In this document: positions 1 to 9,892 of the stretch, piece after piece
Layout of the letters: each line of letters opens with the position of its first letter
Numbering within the stretch: position 1 is the stretch's first letter
Source: an uncultured Rhodopila sp.
GTDB taxonomy: Bacteria > Pseudomonadota > Alphaproteobacteria > Acetobacterales > Acetobacteraceae
Length of the DNA stretch: 64,000 nt
Direction: 5' to 3'
Assembly: GCA_903932145.1 (NCBI GenBank)
Contig: CAIZFE010000109.1
Coordinates: 124,001 to 188,000, forward strand
Position numbers and translations under genes: made by a program
The notes under the pieces: generated by a model
Databases searched by the model: none
The model's input: the letters and a program-made list of their open reading frames with translations, nothing else
What the model was told of the DNA's origin: nothing

Positions 1-26
1 CCGGCTTGTCCGCACCATGACGATGA
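1..26. repeat. fragment of dispersed palindromic repeat
   Basis: The first bases carry CGGCTTGTCCG followed by CCATGACGATG. This matches one arm of the CATGGCCCGGCTTGTCCGGG palindrome family found again near 21.4, 40.8, 60.2 and 62.0 kb. The copy is cut by the window edge, so its full length is unknown. Confidence 0.45.
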
Positions 27-413
27 GGGGCAAGAATCGGCATCAACGGCCATTGGCCTTATGTCGCATGTTCCCGCAGCTTACGCTGGATTCCTAATGA
101 AGGCCAGCAGAATTTCCATTCCGGTATGTTTAAAATATTATTTCGTATCAATAATATAAATCACCAACAGGCTGGCGCGGTTACGGAACTTACATTTTAT
201 AGATTATTTCTTCAAATTACCCGTTATATGGCGGATCGGCCAGTCATGATTTCACCATGCCGGCGCATCAATTTTGTTGCTGCTCGCTTATGGTCCCTTA
301 TAAACGATAGGTGGCGACGCACGCCGAGCGTCATATGTTGTAATAACCAAGGTTACCTGGATGGACGGACGTCCCGATCAACCTCAACGTGCAGATTTCG
401 GGACCCATTCACC
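27..413. other. intergenic region upstream of the GGDEF/EAL gene
   Basis: No convincing gene is seen here. Positions 120-230 are clearly AT-richer than the rest of the window and may hold the promoter of the following gene. The downstream reading frame stays open back to position 126, but the extra N-terminal residues look like translated non-coding DNA with no domain character. Confidence 0.4.
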
Positions 414-3400
414 ATGAAACGGCCATCCTTCAGAGGAACCATCGTTTCTTGCATCGGTCTGGTCTTGCTAACTCTGATCGGTGGGGCGTGGGTTCTGTTG
501 GACCAAACGCGGCAGGCCGCATCGCGAGCGGCGGAAGCGACCCTTGGACGGGCCTCGCTGATCGTTGAGGGCGTCGTCAATCGTCAATTGCTTCAGGTTG
601 ACGGCGCGCTGGTAAGCCTGCCGGGGTTGTTCGCCACCGTTGCCGGGGACGGACAAGATGTCGATGCGATATCGGCCGGCCGGCTGCTGCGCGGCTTCAA
701 TTTCCAGCCCTTTGCATTCCGGGATATCATCCTGTTGCGCTCGGACGGCAAGATCTGGGCGTCCGCCCGGCCGAATCCCTGGAACCATAACTTCCCTGCC
801 GCACTGATTAACCAGGACCCGGCCGTCCAGCATGGGACCACGGCGGTCGCCGGCCCTCTCCGCAATCCCTTAACCGGCGACTGGGCGTTGCTGATCGCGC
901 GCCAGATTACCGTTCCCGGCGCAGGTGCTTTGACCGCGGTGGCGGAGGTGCCGCTGCCGTTGATTTCGATCCTGTTCTCGGCCGTGGGCGAGATACCAGG
1001 GTTGCGAATCATGCTCGAACGCCCGACCGGGCAGCTTCTCATCAGCCAGCCCTACGATCAGTTGCAAATTGGTCAACCGCAGACCTCCGCCTTCAGCAAG
1101 CTACAATCCAATGGCGTTGTGTTCCAGGTGCCGCCTCAGCAGGCCGCATCGCCGGCAATCGGCATCGCCCGGACAAGTCTCTACCCGGACGTTATGATTG
1201 CACTGACACTGGACCAGACGATCGCCCTGGAAGATTGGACTCGCCGCCGGAACCGTATCATCGGTTTCGTAGGCATTGTCGCCGCTCTGCTGTCCGCTTT
1301 GGCGCTCACTCTGGAGGCTGCCCACCGCCAACGCGTCAGGACGGACGTGGAGCGTGGCAAGGCCCGGGCCACGCTCATCAGTGCCATCGATACGATGTCG
1401 GACGGCTTCGTCATGTGGGACAGCGAGGACCGCCTGGTCACCTGCAATGAACAATATCGCAGCATGTACCATGCAAGTTCCGACCTCATCGTGCCCGGCG
1501 CGCGATTTGACGACGTCGTTCGCGGTGGCGCGAGGCTTGGCCAGTATCCGAACATCGGCGACGACATCGATGCCTTCGTCAAGGAAATTACCGCATGGCA
1601 TCATTCCAGCGCCCCGCCGCGGGAACGCGAGTTACCAAACGGCCGTTGGTTGTTGATCACCGAACGCAAGACGCCGGACGGCGGCGTCGTTGGTATCCGC
1701 ACCGACATCACCGCGCTGAAACAAGCCCTCGCCCGATTAGCGGAGGCGAATGAAAGGGCGCAAGAGGCGATGCAGGAGGCGCAAGATCAAAACGCTGCCC
1801 TGCTTGAGCGGGATCGTGCCTTGCACATCCAAAATGTCCTGTTTGACGCCGCCCTGAGCAATATGTCCCAGGGGCTACTAATGACGGATATGAATCAAAA
1901 TCTGATTGTGTCGAATAATCGCTTTCGCGATATGTTTGCGATCGATGCGATCACGCTGTCCACCGGCCTTGCCGTGCAAGAGATATTCGCGGTTATCGCG
2001 ACATCCGGCAGTTTGCCGCCGGATGTCGTGGAGACCATGTTCCTGAAACAACGAAGTCTCGCCGACGCAAGGCAATCGGGAAGCTTCCTCGTCACTGGCG
2101 AACACGGTCAGGCGATCGCGATATCCCAGCGCCCGATCGCGGACGGCGGTTGGATCGCCACTTACGAAGACGCATCGGAACGGCAGCGGGCCGAACAGCA
2201 TATGCGCTTCGCGGCGCACCACGATGCTCTGACCGAACTACCCAATCGGGTCCTGTTTCGCATTCGAGTGGATGAGATGATCGCGACTCTGGCCTATCGC
2301 GACACCGGCCTCGCGCTGCTCTATCTGGACCTCGACCAATTCAAACTCGTCAACGACACACTCGGCCACCCGATCGGCGATGCCCTGTTGGTGGCGGCGG
2401 GCCGGCGCCTGCTGGGCTGCCTGCGTCCGACCGACATCGTCGCCCGGCTCGGCGGCGATGAGTTCGCCATTGCTTACGTGGCCAACGATTTGCCGGACGC
2501 CGCGGTCAGTCTCGCTGAACGTGTGATCGCGGCACTGCGCGCGCCCTACATCCTGGATGGGCACACGGTCATTGTTGGTGCCAGCGTCGGGATCGCGCTT
2601 GCCGGCACCGGACAGATGAACGCGGACACGCTGTTAAAGAACGCTGACATGGCGCTGTATCAGGCCAAAGCCAAAGGGCGAGGCGTGTGCTGCCTGTTCG
2701 AGGCCGATATGGAGAGGCAACTGCTTTCGCGGTTGGCTATTGAGGAGGACCTTGGCAAGGCGCTGGCCCAACAGGAGTTCGAACTCCTCTACCAACCGTT
2801 CTATGACCTCCACAGTAACACCATCTCTGGATTCGAAGCGCTCATCCGGTGGAACCACCCGATTCGGGGCACCGTCTCTCCGGCGCATTTTATTCCCATT
2901 GCCGAGGAGACCGGCTCGATCCGATCCATCGGCGCATGGGTGGTGGAAAGAGCGTGCCACGACGCCATGACACTTCCCGCCAATGTCCGGGTGGCCATCA
3001 ACCTGTCACCAGCGCAATTCGACAGTGGAGACATCGTCGATATCGTGGCCGCCGCCCTTAAGACATCCGGACTTCCCGCAAACCGCCTGGAGCTGGAAAT
3101 TACCGAGACAGCATTGCTTAAGAATAACGAAAAGACGCTGGAGCAGTTGTTCCGCCTGCATGCGCTTGGATTGCGGATCGCGCTGGACGATTTTGGCACC
3201 GGTTACTCATCGCTCAGCTACCTGCGCAGCTTTCCGTTCGATAAGATCAAGATTGACCAATTGTTTGTACGTGAAATGGCAACGCGCGCCGATTGCGCCG
3301 CGATCGTCAGCGCGATCGTATCGCTTGCCAATAAACTCAACGTCACCACGACCGCCGAAGGAATCGAGACGCTCGCTCAACTTGAACTCATCCGCGAGGC

Positions 3401-3569
3401 TGGCTGTACCGAGGCACAGGGCTACTTGTACAGTGTGCCGCGTTCTCTGCCGGACGTGCTCGACTTTTTCGCGGAGTCATCCGGTGGGACGGAGCCTGTT
3501 CGGCCGGTAACAGGCGGGATCGGAAGCAGGGATCGCGTGTTGATACGAGCCACTTCGCGTCCGGCTTAA
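414..3569 (+). CDS. membrane-anchored PAS-GGDEF-EAL c-di-GMP signalling protein
   Basis: About 1051 residues from the chosen ATG. An upstream in-frame ATG at 126 would add 96 residues of poor character just before the first membrane helix. Order: membrane helix (about residues 10-32), extracytoplasmic sensor region, second helix (about 285-305), two PAS-like segments, GGDEF domain (motif near residue 680) and EAL domain (starting near 807). The cyclase signature is GGDEF, with RPTD five residues before it, a normal RxxD inhibitory site. The phosphodiesterase residues look complete: the E of FEALIRW, N of INLS, E of EITE, DDFGTGYSS, K of KIKID, E of AEGIE and Q of AQGY. Both making and breaking c-di-GMP are therefore possible. 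It converges on the next gene; the two stop codons share bases. Confidence 0.93.
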   Translation: MKRPSFRGTIVSCIGLVLLTLIGGAWVLLDQTRQAASRAAEATLGRASLIVEGVVNRQLLQVDGALVSLPGLFATVAGDGQDVDAISAGRLLRGFNFQPFAFRDIILLRSDGKIWASARPNPWNHNFPAALINQDPAVQHGTTAVAGPLRNPLTGDWALLIARQITVPGAGALTAVAEVPLPLISILFSAVGEIPGLRIMLERPTGQLLISQPYDQLQIGQPQTSAFSKLQSNGVVFQVPPQQAASPAIGIARTSLYPDVMIALTLDQTIALEDWTRRRNRIIGFVGIVAALLSALALTLEAAHRQRVRTDVERGKARATLISAIDTMSDGFVMWDSEDRLVTCNEQYRSMYHASSDLIVPGARFDDVVRGGARLGQYPNIGDDIDAFVKEITAWHHSSAPPRERELPNGRWLLITERKTPDGGVVGIRTDITALKQALARLAEANERAQEAMQEAQDQNAALLERDRALHIQNVLFDAALSNMSQGLLMTDMNQNLIVSNNRFRDMFAIDAITLSTGLAVQEIFAVIATSGSLPPDVVETMFLKQRSLADARQSGSFLVTGEHGQAIAISQRPIADGGWIATYEDASERQRAEQHMRFAAHHDALTELPNRVLFRIRVDEMIATLAYRDTGLALLYLDLDQFKLVNDTLGHPIGDALLVAAGRRLLGCLRPTDIVARLGGDEFAIAYVANDLPDAAVSLAERVIAALRAPYILDGHTVIVGASVGIALAGTGQMNADTLLKNADMALYQAKAKGRGVCCLFEADMERQLLSRLAIEEDLGKALAQQEFELLYQPFYDLHSNTISGFEALIRWNHPIRGTVSPAHFIPIAEETGSIRSIGAWVVERACHDAMTLPANVRVAINLSPAQFDSGDIVDIVAAALKTSGLPANRLELEITETALLKNNEKTLEQLFRLHALGLRIALDDFGTGYSSLSYLRSFPFDKIKIDQLFVREMATRADCAAIVSAIVSLANKLNVTTTAEGIETLAQLELIREAGCTEAQGYLYSVPRSLPDVLDFFAESSGGTEPVRPVTGGIGSRDRVLIRATSRPA

Positions 3570-4867
3570 GCGCGGCCTAAACGAGCGGCCACAGGCGGCA
3601 CCCGGGCGATGCGATGCCGCATGATCCGAACGCGATCCGCCGCCGGCCACATCAACAGCAACCCGGCAATGCCGCCGGCGATCTGGATGCTGCCGCTGAC
3701 CATGTAACCGCGCTGATAGCCTTCCAGCACCGTCGCTGCTCCCTCGATCAAGCTACCATTCAGGTAAGGTGCGGCGACGCCGGCCAATGTGTAGATCGCG
3801 CCAAAGATGGCGATGACGGCACCGCGCTGGGCGATCGGGGTGAACTCGGCGAGCATCGGCGCGCACACCACATAGATCGGGCCTGTCAGGCCGCCGCCGA
3901 TCACCAGCAGAGCGATCTTCAGCGCGGAACCGGACACCATCGGCACCAGCAGCACCAATAGGCCGCCGGCGATCATCGGTACAGACCCCAGGACGGCGCG
4001 CGAGATCCGCGTTGGAACGCCTCGGGCGACCAAACGCTGCGAGATCCAGCCCGCCAGCATCACGGTCACGGCGCCCATCACCCATGGCAACGTCGAAATC
4101 CAGCCGGCGCTGGCCTGCGAATAGCCCAGCGCCTTGACCACGAACGGGGTGAACCAGGTCAAACCGAGTGACAGGGCCCAATAGGCGCCGAAGCAGGCCA
4201 GGACACTGCCGATGAAGGTCGGAGCGAACAGTATCCGCGCGTAGGGCACCCGATCGGACAGCGCCTCCACAGCGTGGTCCTGGATCGGCGGCTTGTCCTC
4301 GATCGGCCCCTCGGCACCGACGAAGTACCACACCGCGGCCCAGCACAGCCCGACGATGCCCAGCGCGCCAAACGCCCAATGCCAGGAAAAATCGACGATA
4401 ATCAGATTAAGCAAGGGCAGTGCGACGATGACCCCGACCGCGGCGCCTTGCGACAGGATCGCGGTCGGGATGGTGCGCTTTTCGTCCGGGAACCATTTGT
4501 AGATCGCGTGCAGCGCGACCGAGGCGGCAGGCCCCTCGCCCATGCCCAGCAGGATGCGGCAGACCAGCAAGGTGGTGAAGCCGACAGTGCCGATCATGGG
4601 GAACTGCACCAGCGCCCATGCCAGGGCGAGAACCAGAATGATCCATCGGGTCGGCTTGCGGTTGGCGACAAAGCCGACGGCGATGGCCGACACCGAGAAC
4701 AACAGGAAGAAGCTGGAGGCCAGGGCGCCGTAATCCTTTGGCGACAACCCCATTTCTTTCATGATCGGCACGGCCGCCAAGCCAACAACCGCTTTATCGG
4801 CAAAGTTGACCAGCATGTACAGGAACAGCATCGCCGCCACTGTCCAGGCACCTTTGGGTGTCTCCAT
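3566..4867 (-). CDS. MFS transporter
   Basis: 433 residues with about twelve hydrophobic helices, the usual size for the major facilitator superfamily. The N-terminal half has the FADKAVVGLAAVPIM and LLGMGEGPAAS segments typical of the anion:cation symporter branch, which moves organic acids or sugar acids. The substrate cannot be read from sequence. The gene lies downstream of the small ACT-like gene on the same strand, with a 170-bp gap holding an imperfect hairpin (about 4890-4922). Its stop overlaps that of the convergent GGDEF/EAL gene. Confidence 0.88.
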   Translation of the reverse strand: METPKGAWTVAAMLFLYMLVNFADKAVVGLAAVPIMKEMGLSPKDYGALASSFFLLFSVSAIAVGFVANRKPTRWIILVLALAWALVQFPMIGTVGFTTLLVCRILLGMGEGPAASVALHAIYKWFPDEKRTIPTAILSQGAAVGVIVALPLLNLIIVDFSWHWAFGALGIVGLCWAAVWYFVGAEGPIEDKPPIQDHAVEALSDRVPYARILFAPTFIGSVLACFGAYWALSLGLTWFTPFVVKALGYSQASAGWISTLPWVMGAVTVMLAGWISQRLVARGVPTRISRAVLGSVPMIAGGLLVLLVPMVSGSALKIALLVIGGGLTGPIYVVCAPMLAEFTPIAQRGAVIAIFGAIYTLAGVAAPYLNGSLIEGAATVLEGYQRGYMVSGSIQIAGGIAGLLLMWPAADRVRIMRHRIARVPPVAARLGRA

Positions 4868-5037
4868 TCGGCTGTCCTCCCGATTTTTTGATGCGGCGCC
4901 CTATTGGGCGGCCTCCGCATCCGCGGGAGCGTAGCGACACGCCAAGGTTGCTGTCCAGGCGGACCAATCAGGTATTCGGGAAAACGCACCCTTTGTGCCA
5001 GGGGCCGATCAGCCACCCGGTGTCAGGTCCCCCGGTG

Positions 5038-5337
5038 TCAGGCCACTTGGCGCAGACACGAGCGCGCCACCCGCGATACGGCACGTACGCCGACCACCTG
5101 CGACAGGTTGCCCTCAACCAGGTGAACCGCCTCGGCGGGCATCGCTTCCATGGCGATTTCGACATGCATGGTATCGCCGGCGCGATGCGACCACATCCGG
5201 TCGGGCACAAGATCGCGTTTGGCGTAGGGTTGCAGCAACCGGGACAACAATCCCGGCGAGGGATCGGCATCGATCAGGAATCGAACGAAAACCACGGGCG
5301 TTGCGGGCATATTGACAGATACATTATCGCGGGACAT
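5038..5337 (-). CDS. small ACT-domain-like protein
   Basis: 99 residues. A good ribosome site (GGAGAAG) lies about 7 bases before the ATG, and codon use fits a real gene. The pattern, strand-forming TPVVFVRFLIDADPS, a helix with GLLSRLLQPYAKRDL, then a strand with THMHVEIAM-like spacing and a second helix in LVEGNLSQVVGVRAV, is that of a single ACT-type regulatory fold such as that of the acetolactate synthase small subunit IlvM/IlvH. It is shorter than IlvH and no ilvB lies nearby, so a role in branched-chain synthesis is only a guess. Confidence 0.6.
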   Translation of the reverse strand: MSRDNVSVNMPATPVVFVRFLIDADPSPGLLSRLLQPYAKRDLVPDRMWSHRAGDTMHVEIAMEAMPAEAVHLVEGNLSQVVGVRAVSRVARSCLRQVA

Positions 5338-5451
5338 CGGAAGACTTCTCCAGGCAAAGGATCAAAAAAAGCGGGACAAACCCCGGCTGCTAGGCAGCCG
5401 GGCCGCTAATTCGAATGCTCTGGATCGCGTTACGCATAACCCCATATACCA

Positions 5452-6498
5452 CTATCGCGCCGGCCAGTCCACTTCCGGTAATCGTACCAGCGGCACCTGA
5501 CGCATGGATAATGTGCGATACTGTAGCGTCAACGGTACATCGACCGATGACGGCTCATCCGCATCGCTGGTCCCGGCCATCAGCGACAGCACCGCCTTTG
5601 CCGCTGTCGCCGCGGATTTCGTCAGTTTCCCGCCCGCCGCCAGCCGGTCCAGAGTCTCGGCATAGCCCACGATCCGCCCGCTGCCGGTACCCATCGGCTG
5701 GAGTTGATCGTCGAGGGCGAGGGTCGCCGTCGATGACAGGCCGAGCGGGCCCCACCCGACGGCAAGACGCTTGATCTCCAGCGACCCACCGCCGTCGCGC
5801 CATGCTTCCGCCCAACCCTTGACGTCCCGCGTCCCGGGCAGCGCTCCGTTTAATGACCCCTCGAGCGACACCGACGAGATGTTGGGACCCAGCGGCCATT
5901 TGATCCCCGCCGGCAAGGCAATGGCTTCCGAGGTCACGACAAATGTCGCGGCCGATTCAGATTCGTCGCGGTCTGCATTGGCGGTGATTTCCGCCTCGGC
6001 ATTCAACAGGCCCAGGGTCGCCTGCCATGCTCCGGTTGCCGGCTCCACCCGCAGGGCGTTGGCGTGCAGGTTCAGATAGAGCGGTCCGGTCCTTCGCAGC
6101 GGGACCGACACCGACGCCTGATCCGCGGTCACGATCATGTCCGGTTCGGCACCGGCCCGCACATGCAGCGGTCCCTTCAGCGACAGAACCAGCATCGCGG
6201 GATTCAGCAGCGAAACCGACAGCGCGACGCTGGAGGCGGCCAGTTCCACTCTGCCCGGAATGGTCGATCCGGCGTGACGCAGTGTCAGATTGGGCACCGT
6301 CACCGTCGCGGTTCCGGGCCAGCCACCAATCGAGACCGGCGACGATCCGCACTCCCAGCCCTTTTCCGTTTGTTCGGTTACCCAGGCCAGAAAGCCCGTG
6401 CGCAACCGCTCAGCGGCGATCCGCCAATAAACGACGTCCGTCGCCGCCAGAAGCAGAGGGATGGCGGCGGCGATGACCCAATGTTTACGGCGCATCAT
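5452..6498 (-). CDS. DUF2125 domain-containing protein
   Basis: 348 residues. An N-terminal hydrophobic segment follows MMRRKHW (signal anchor, about residues 7-23). The early region with the Y-x-I-A motif and GWECGSSPVSIGGWPG is characteristic of DUF2125, an alphaproteobacterial envelope family of unknown function. The rest is rich in beta-strand and amphipathic segments, which fits a periplasmic beta-structured protein. About 200 bp of gene-free, AT-leaning sequence separates it from plsC. Confidence 0.8.
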   Translation of the reverse strand: MMRRKHWVIAAAIPLLLAATDVVYWRIAAERLRTGFLAWVTEQTEKGWECGSSPVSIGGWPGTATVTVPNLTLRHAGSTIPGRVELAASSVALSVSLLNPAMLVLSLKGPLHVRAGAEPDMIVTADQASVSVPLRRTGPLYLNLHANALRVEPATGAWQATLGLLNAEAEITANADRDESESAATFVVTSEAIALPAGIKWPLGPNISSVSLEGSLNGALPGTRDVKGWAEAWRDGGGSLEIKRLAVGWGPLGLSSTATLALDDQLQPMGTGSGRIVGYAETLDRLAAGGKLTKSAATAAKAVLSLMAGTSDADEPSSVDVPLTLQYRTLSMRQVPLVRLPEVDWPAR

Positions 6499-6702
6499 GC
6501 TTCTGTTCGGAGGAGGTTAATACCTACAGCCAGGCGGGCGGCGTGGCGAGTCAGGCCCGCCGGATGACGACAAATCCCCACAACCCTCACGCGAAATAAT
6601 ATTTCATCCACAGCCGGAATTTTAGACAAAACCATGCCGAAATAATTTGAAACTGACTGTGATTCCATATGGTTACAGGCTTCACCTGAGTCGAATTCCG
6701 AG

Positions 6703-7461
6703 CTACGGACGCGAACGCTTCACAGAGTTGTCCACAGGTTTGTCAAGTCCGGAGATTTCAACCGGGACCGTCCGATCCAAGGCCGCCATACCGGCTTCCA
6801 GGGCCGCCATAATCGCCTTTCGGCCGATCTCCGCCGGGATCGGTTTCCCGATCAGGATTCGGATCGTGCCCGGCTGCTTGCGAAAGGCGCGGCGTCCCCA
6901 GTGCAGGCCCGAGTCGGTGGACACCGGGATGACCGGCAGACCGGTTCTGGTTGCCAACGCGGCGACACCGGGTTGCAGCTCTCCCGGCTTGCCCGGTTCG
7001 CTTCGCGTTCCCTCGGGGAAGATTACAATCTGCCGCTGCTCTTGCACTGCGTGGTCGGCCTGCCGCAACAGCGACCGGATCGCCGCGCCACCGGCGCCGC
7101 GATCCACCGGGATCATCCGTAGCGCCGTGATCAATGAGCCGAACAGAGGGATGCGTAACAAATCGTCCTTCAGCACGTAGCAACAGCGCGGCAGCAGGGT
7201 GAACCAGACGAACGTATCAAAGGCAGATTGGTGGCGCGACGCGATCAGCACCGCCCCCTGCGGTATATTCTCCAATCCGCTCACCTGTAGCCGGATGCCG
7301 CAAATGATGCGCATCGCGACGATCAGGCAGCGCGCCCAAGCCAGCGCGACAGGCAACACGTATCGCGGCGCCACCAGACGCACGGCAGTTGCAGCCACGG
7401 TCATCACGAACGTGATGGCAAAGAAGGCAACGTTGAACAGAGCGGAACGCAACATAATCAT
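6703..7461 (-). CDS. plsC: 1-acyl-sn-glycerol-3-phosphate acyltransferase (PlsC family)
   Basis: 252 residues. The HX4D acyltransferase motif is HQSAFD (about residues 77-82), and FPEGTRS is the phosphate-binding block III. An N-terminal membrane helix and a second hydrophobic stretch anchor it to the inner membrane. It transfers an acyl chain to lysophosphatidate, making phosphatidate. The start overlaps the ydcF stop (ATGA), so translation is probably coupled in the ftsE-ftsX-ydcF-plsC run. A second ATG two codons later is also possible. Confidence 0.88.
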   Translation of the reverse strand: MIMLRSALFNVAFFAITFVMTVAATAVRLVAPRYVLPVALAWARCLIVAMRIICGIRLQVSGLENIPQGAVLIASRHQSAFDTFVWFTLLPRCCYVLKDDLLRIPLFGSLITALRMIPVDRGAGGAAIRSLLRQADHAVQEQRQIVIFPEGTRSEPGKPGELQPGVAALATRTGLPVIPVSTDSGLHWGRRAFRKQPGTIRILIGKPIPAEIGRKAIMAALEAGMAALDRTVPVEISGLDKPVDNSVKRSRP

Positions 7462-8081
7462 CCCCCGGCACCGACAGGCACGAACGCTGGCTCCCGGCGC
7501 GGGAGCCAGGCGGTCAGGCCGGACACCGCCAGCACATACTTCGAAAACTCCTCCGCCTCCAGCCGCAGGCTTGGACCGTTCTCGGCCGCACCGCGATCCC
7601 CGGAGGGCGGGACGGGAAACGCAAACAGGCGAACCCCGGGCAACGCCTGTCGCAACTCCGCCAGCGCGCGCGGCATATGATACGCGGCCGTCACCACGAT
7701 CAACGAACCGATGTGGTTTTGTCCGGCCCAGGAGGCCGTCTCCACGCCATTGCCGCGGGTCGAGGCGGCGTAGCGCCCCACCGTGATGCGGCTGGCCAGG
7801 ACACTCGTGTCGATCCCCGCGCGGCGCCCAAGCGTGGTCAGATCGGTGCCGCCACCGATGCCACTCAACAGCAGCCGGTCGGCAAAATCAGCGGCGAGCA
7901 GGTGCAACGCCAACTCAACCCGTCCCGCCCCGCCTGTCAGGGCAACGATCCCATCCGCGTGGGGCGGCAGCGGGGTTTCCGATGGGTGGCGCGTGACGTC
8001 CAGGAACCAAACGAAACCGCCCAGCCAGCAAGCGGCAGCCGTCGCCACGAAAGCTGTCAGCAGGCGGCGCCAAACCATCAT
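7458..8081 (-). CDS. YdcF/SanA-like DUF218 family protein
   Basis: About 207 residues. The start chosen is the ATG overlapping the ftsX stop (ATGA, directly followed by another ATG); a longer frame exists upstream but lies inside ftsX. A membrane helix comes first (LLTAFVATAAACWLGGFVWF), then the DUF218 core with DGIVALTGGAGRVE, LLLSGIGGGTD, ETASWAGQ and VVTAAYHMPRALAEL. The family is linked to envelope or peptidoglycan metabolism, but its reaction is not settled. It sits between ftsX and plsC with overlaps on both sides. Confidence 0.85.
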   Translation of the reverse strand: MMVWRRLLTAFVATAAACWLGGFVWFLDVTRHPSETPLPPHADGIVALTGGAGRVELALHLLAADFADRLLLSGIGGGTDLTTLGRRAGIDTSVLASRITVGRYAASTRGNGVETASWAGQNHIGSLIVVTAAYHMPRALAELRQALPGVRLFAFPVPPSGDRGAAENGPSLRLEAEEFSKYVLAVSGLTAWLPRREPAFVPVGAGG

Positions 8082-9019
8082 GGCAGCCGCCGGAGCCAAC
8101 GCCGCACGGCACCGTGCGCGGTGGCGTACCCGATCAAGCCCGCGCCAACCGGCAGGCAAGGCAAGGCAAACCACAGCGGCACCGGCAATGCATCCAGCAC
8201 GTCGCGCATCATCGCGGTTGCATCGCCAGAAATGTTCGGACCCACATCGCCGGTCCCGACGAACGGGGCGGCGAGACTGGCCAGGGCCAACAGCACGGGA
8301 AGCGCCGCGATCGCGCCTCCGGCCGCCCCTACCGCCGCCAGCAAGGTCGCGCGTCCGGCAAACCGGCCCGCGATATAGCTATCGGTCGCTCCCAGCCCGT
8401 GAACGATTTCGATCGCCTCGCGCCGGGTGGAAAGGCCGGCCCGGGTTGCCACCGCGATCACAGCTGCCGCCACGCCGGAAACCAACAGAAGCGCGAGACC
8501 GGCACAGGCCTGGAGACTGCGTGCCAGCACCGCCAGACGCCGTATCCAAATACCGTGATCCTCGACCAGCGTGCCCGGCGAGACCTCGGCGAGACGGCGC
8601 GATAACGGTTCCAGATCCGCGGACCGATCGGTCAGACGAACGGCGATCACCGCGGGGATGGGGATGGCAAGCCGAGCGGCACCGTCCCCGAGCCAGGGCT
8701 TCAGCAGGTCCGACAGTTCGCGATCTGACAGCGCCCGCGCGCTGGCCACGCCGGGCGTGCCCGTCAATACGCCGAGAGCCGCGGCCAGCCGCGTTTGGTC
8801 GCCACGCGTTGCCGGTTCCGTGGCGTTGGGCACCTGGACGGTCAGCGAAGCCCCGGCGCCTTGCTGCCAATGTCTGGACAGCGCTGCTGTGCCGAACCAG
8901 CCGGCCATCGCCAGCGCGGCCAGAAATGCCATCGCGGCGACCAGCAGCGGCAGCATTCGGTCGGACAGAGCCCGCCGCAGGCCCAATTCATCGAAGCGCG
9001 GGGGGCGGAGGGAAATCAT
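8078..9019 (-). CDS. ftsX: cell division permease FtsX
   Basis: 313 residues. One N-terminal helix (about 25-47), a periplasmic domain, and three C-terminal helices give the FtsX layout. Recognisable patches are RREAIEIVHGLGATDSYIAGRF, the cytoplasmic coupling segment that contacts the ATPase, and the C-terminal glycine-rich helices. With FtsE it forms an ABC-type complex that couples division to activation of peptidoglycan hydrolases. It overlaps ftsE by four bases. Confidence 0.93.
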   Translation of the reverse strand: MISLRPPRFDELGLRRALSDRMLPLLVAAMAFLAALAMAGWFGTAALSRHWQQGAGASLTVQVPNATEPATRGDQTRLAAALGVLTGTPGVASARALSDRELSDLLKPWLGDGAARLAIPIPAVIAVRLTDRSADLEPLSRRLAEVSPGTLVEDHGIWIRRLAVLARSLQACAGLALLLVSGVAAAVIAVATRAGLSTRREAIEIVHGLGATDSYIAGRFAGRATLLAAVGAAGGAIAALPVLLALASLAAPFVGTGDVGPNISGDATAMMRDVLDALPVPLWFALPCLPVGAGLIGYATAHGAVRRWLRRLP

Positions 9020-9750
9020 AGGTCGTCGTCTTGGTCGGCCATGAAGCTGGGGACGTTAACGGCGGGACGGTGTGCCAACAGCCGGCCGTTGGCGATGTGC
9101 AAGGCGGGCGCGGGATGACGGGCGACTAGCTGTTCGTTATGGGTGGCAACGATCACCGTTGTCCCGATCCGGTTCATCTCTTTGAACAACTGCATCAGGC
9201 GCTCCGCCTGGCCGTCATCCAGATTACCCGTGGGCTCATCGGCCAGCAGCAGCGCCGGCCGGGTGACCACGGCTCGGGCGATGGCGACCCGCTGTTGCTC
9301 GCCGCCCGATAGTTCCGCCGGGCGGACATCAAGGTAACGTGACAGACCGACCCAGCGCAGCAACTCCGTCACATCCGCTCGGATTTGCCCCTCGGAACGG
9401 CCGGCGATGCGCAACGGAAGCGCGACATTGTCGAACGCGGACAAATGCGGCAGCAACCGGAAGTCCTGAAACACGACGCCGATGCGGCGCCGCAGCGGCG
9501 GCAGGGCGCGCCGTGGTGCGGAGGTGACATCGGTCCCAAGCAGGGTCAGACGGCCGCTGGTCGGCCGAACGGCAAGGTACAGCAGGCGCAACAGGCTGGT
9601 CTTGCCCGCGCCGGAGGGGCCGAGCAGCCAGCGGAAGGCGCCGGGTTCCAGGCGGAAGTTGATGTCGCGCAGAACCTCGGGGCTGGCCGTCGCGCGCGCG
9701 CGGATGCCGCTTGGCCCATAGCGCAACCCAACGGCTTCGAATCGTAGCAT
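9016..9750 (-). CDS. ftsE: cell division ATP-binding protein FtsE
   Basis: 244 residues. Walker [11 protein letters not shown]-loop [10 protein letters not shown], signature [14 protein letters not shown], Walker [13 protein letters not shown] and the switch His in VATHNE are all present, so an active ABC ATPase is expected. VFQDFRLL is typical of FtsE rather than other ABC proteins. It heads the minus-strand run ftsE-ftsX-ydcF-plsC. The 142-bp gap to the divergent zinc-ribbon gene must hold its promoter. Confidence 0.94.
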   Translation of the reverse strand: MLRFEAVGLRYGPSGIRARATASPEVLRDINFRLEPGAFRWLLGPSGAGKTSLLRLLYLAVRPTSGRLTLLGTDVTSAPRRALPPLRRRIGVVFQDFRLLPHLSAFDNVALPLRIAGRSEGQIRADVTELLRWVGLSRYLDVRPAELSGGEQQRVAIARAVVTRPALLLADEPTGNLDDGQAERLMQLFKEMNRIGTTVIVATHNEQLVARHPAPALHIANGRLLAHRPAVNVPSFMADQDDDL

Positions 9751-9892
9751 GCTGGTTGTTTACCCCGATCGCGCGGTTCTTGCCATTTCGGTTTATGCGC
9801 GGGAAGCGTTTTACGGCGCGGGTCGCTGAAACTGTTTTGCGCCGCGGCGGGTGAGGCCCACACTGATCTGTACATTGGGATAATGGATATCG

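Noticed and set aside
126-413. N-terminal extension of the GGDEF/EAL protein
   Set aside because: The extra 96 residues have no signal or domain character and lie in AT-rich upstream DNA; ATG 414 directly precedes the first membrane helix.
4890-4922. GATGCGG...CCGCATC hairpin before the MFS gene as a terminator
   Set aside because: The T run is on the wrong side for either flanking transcript, and the stem has a sizeable internal loop.
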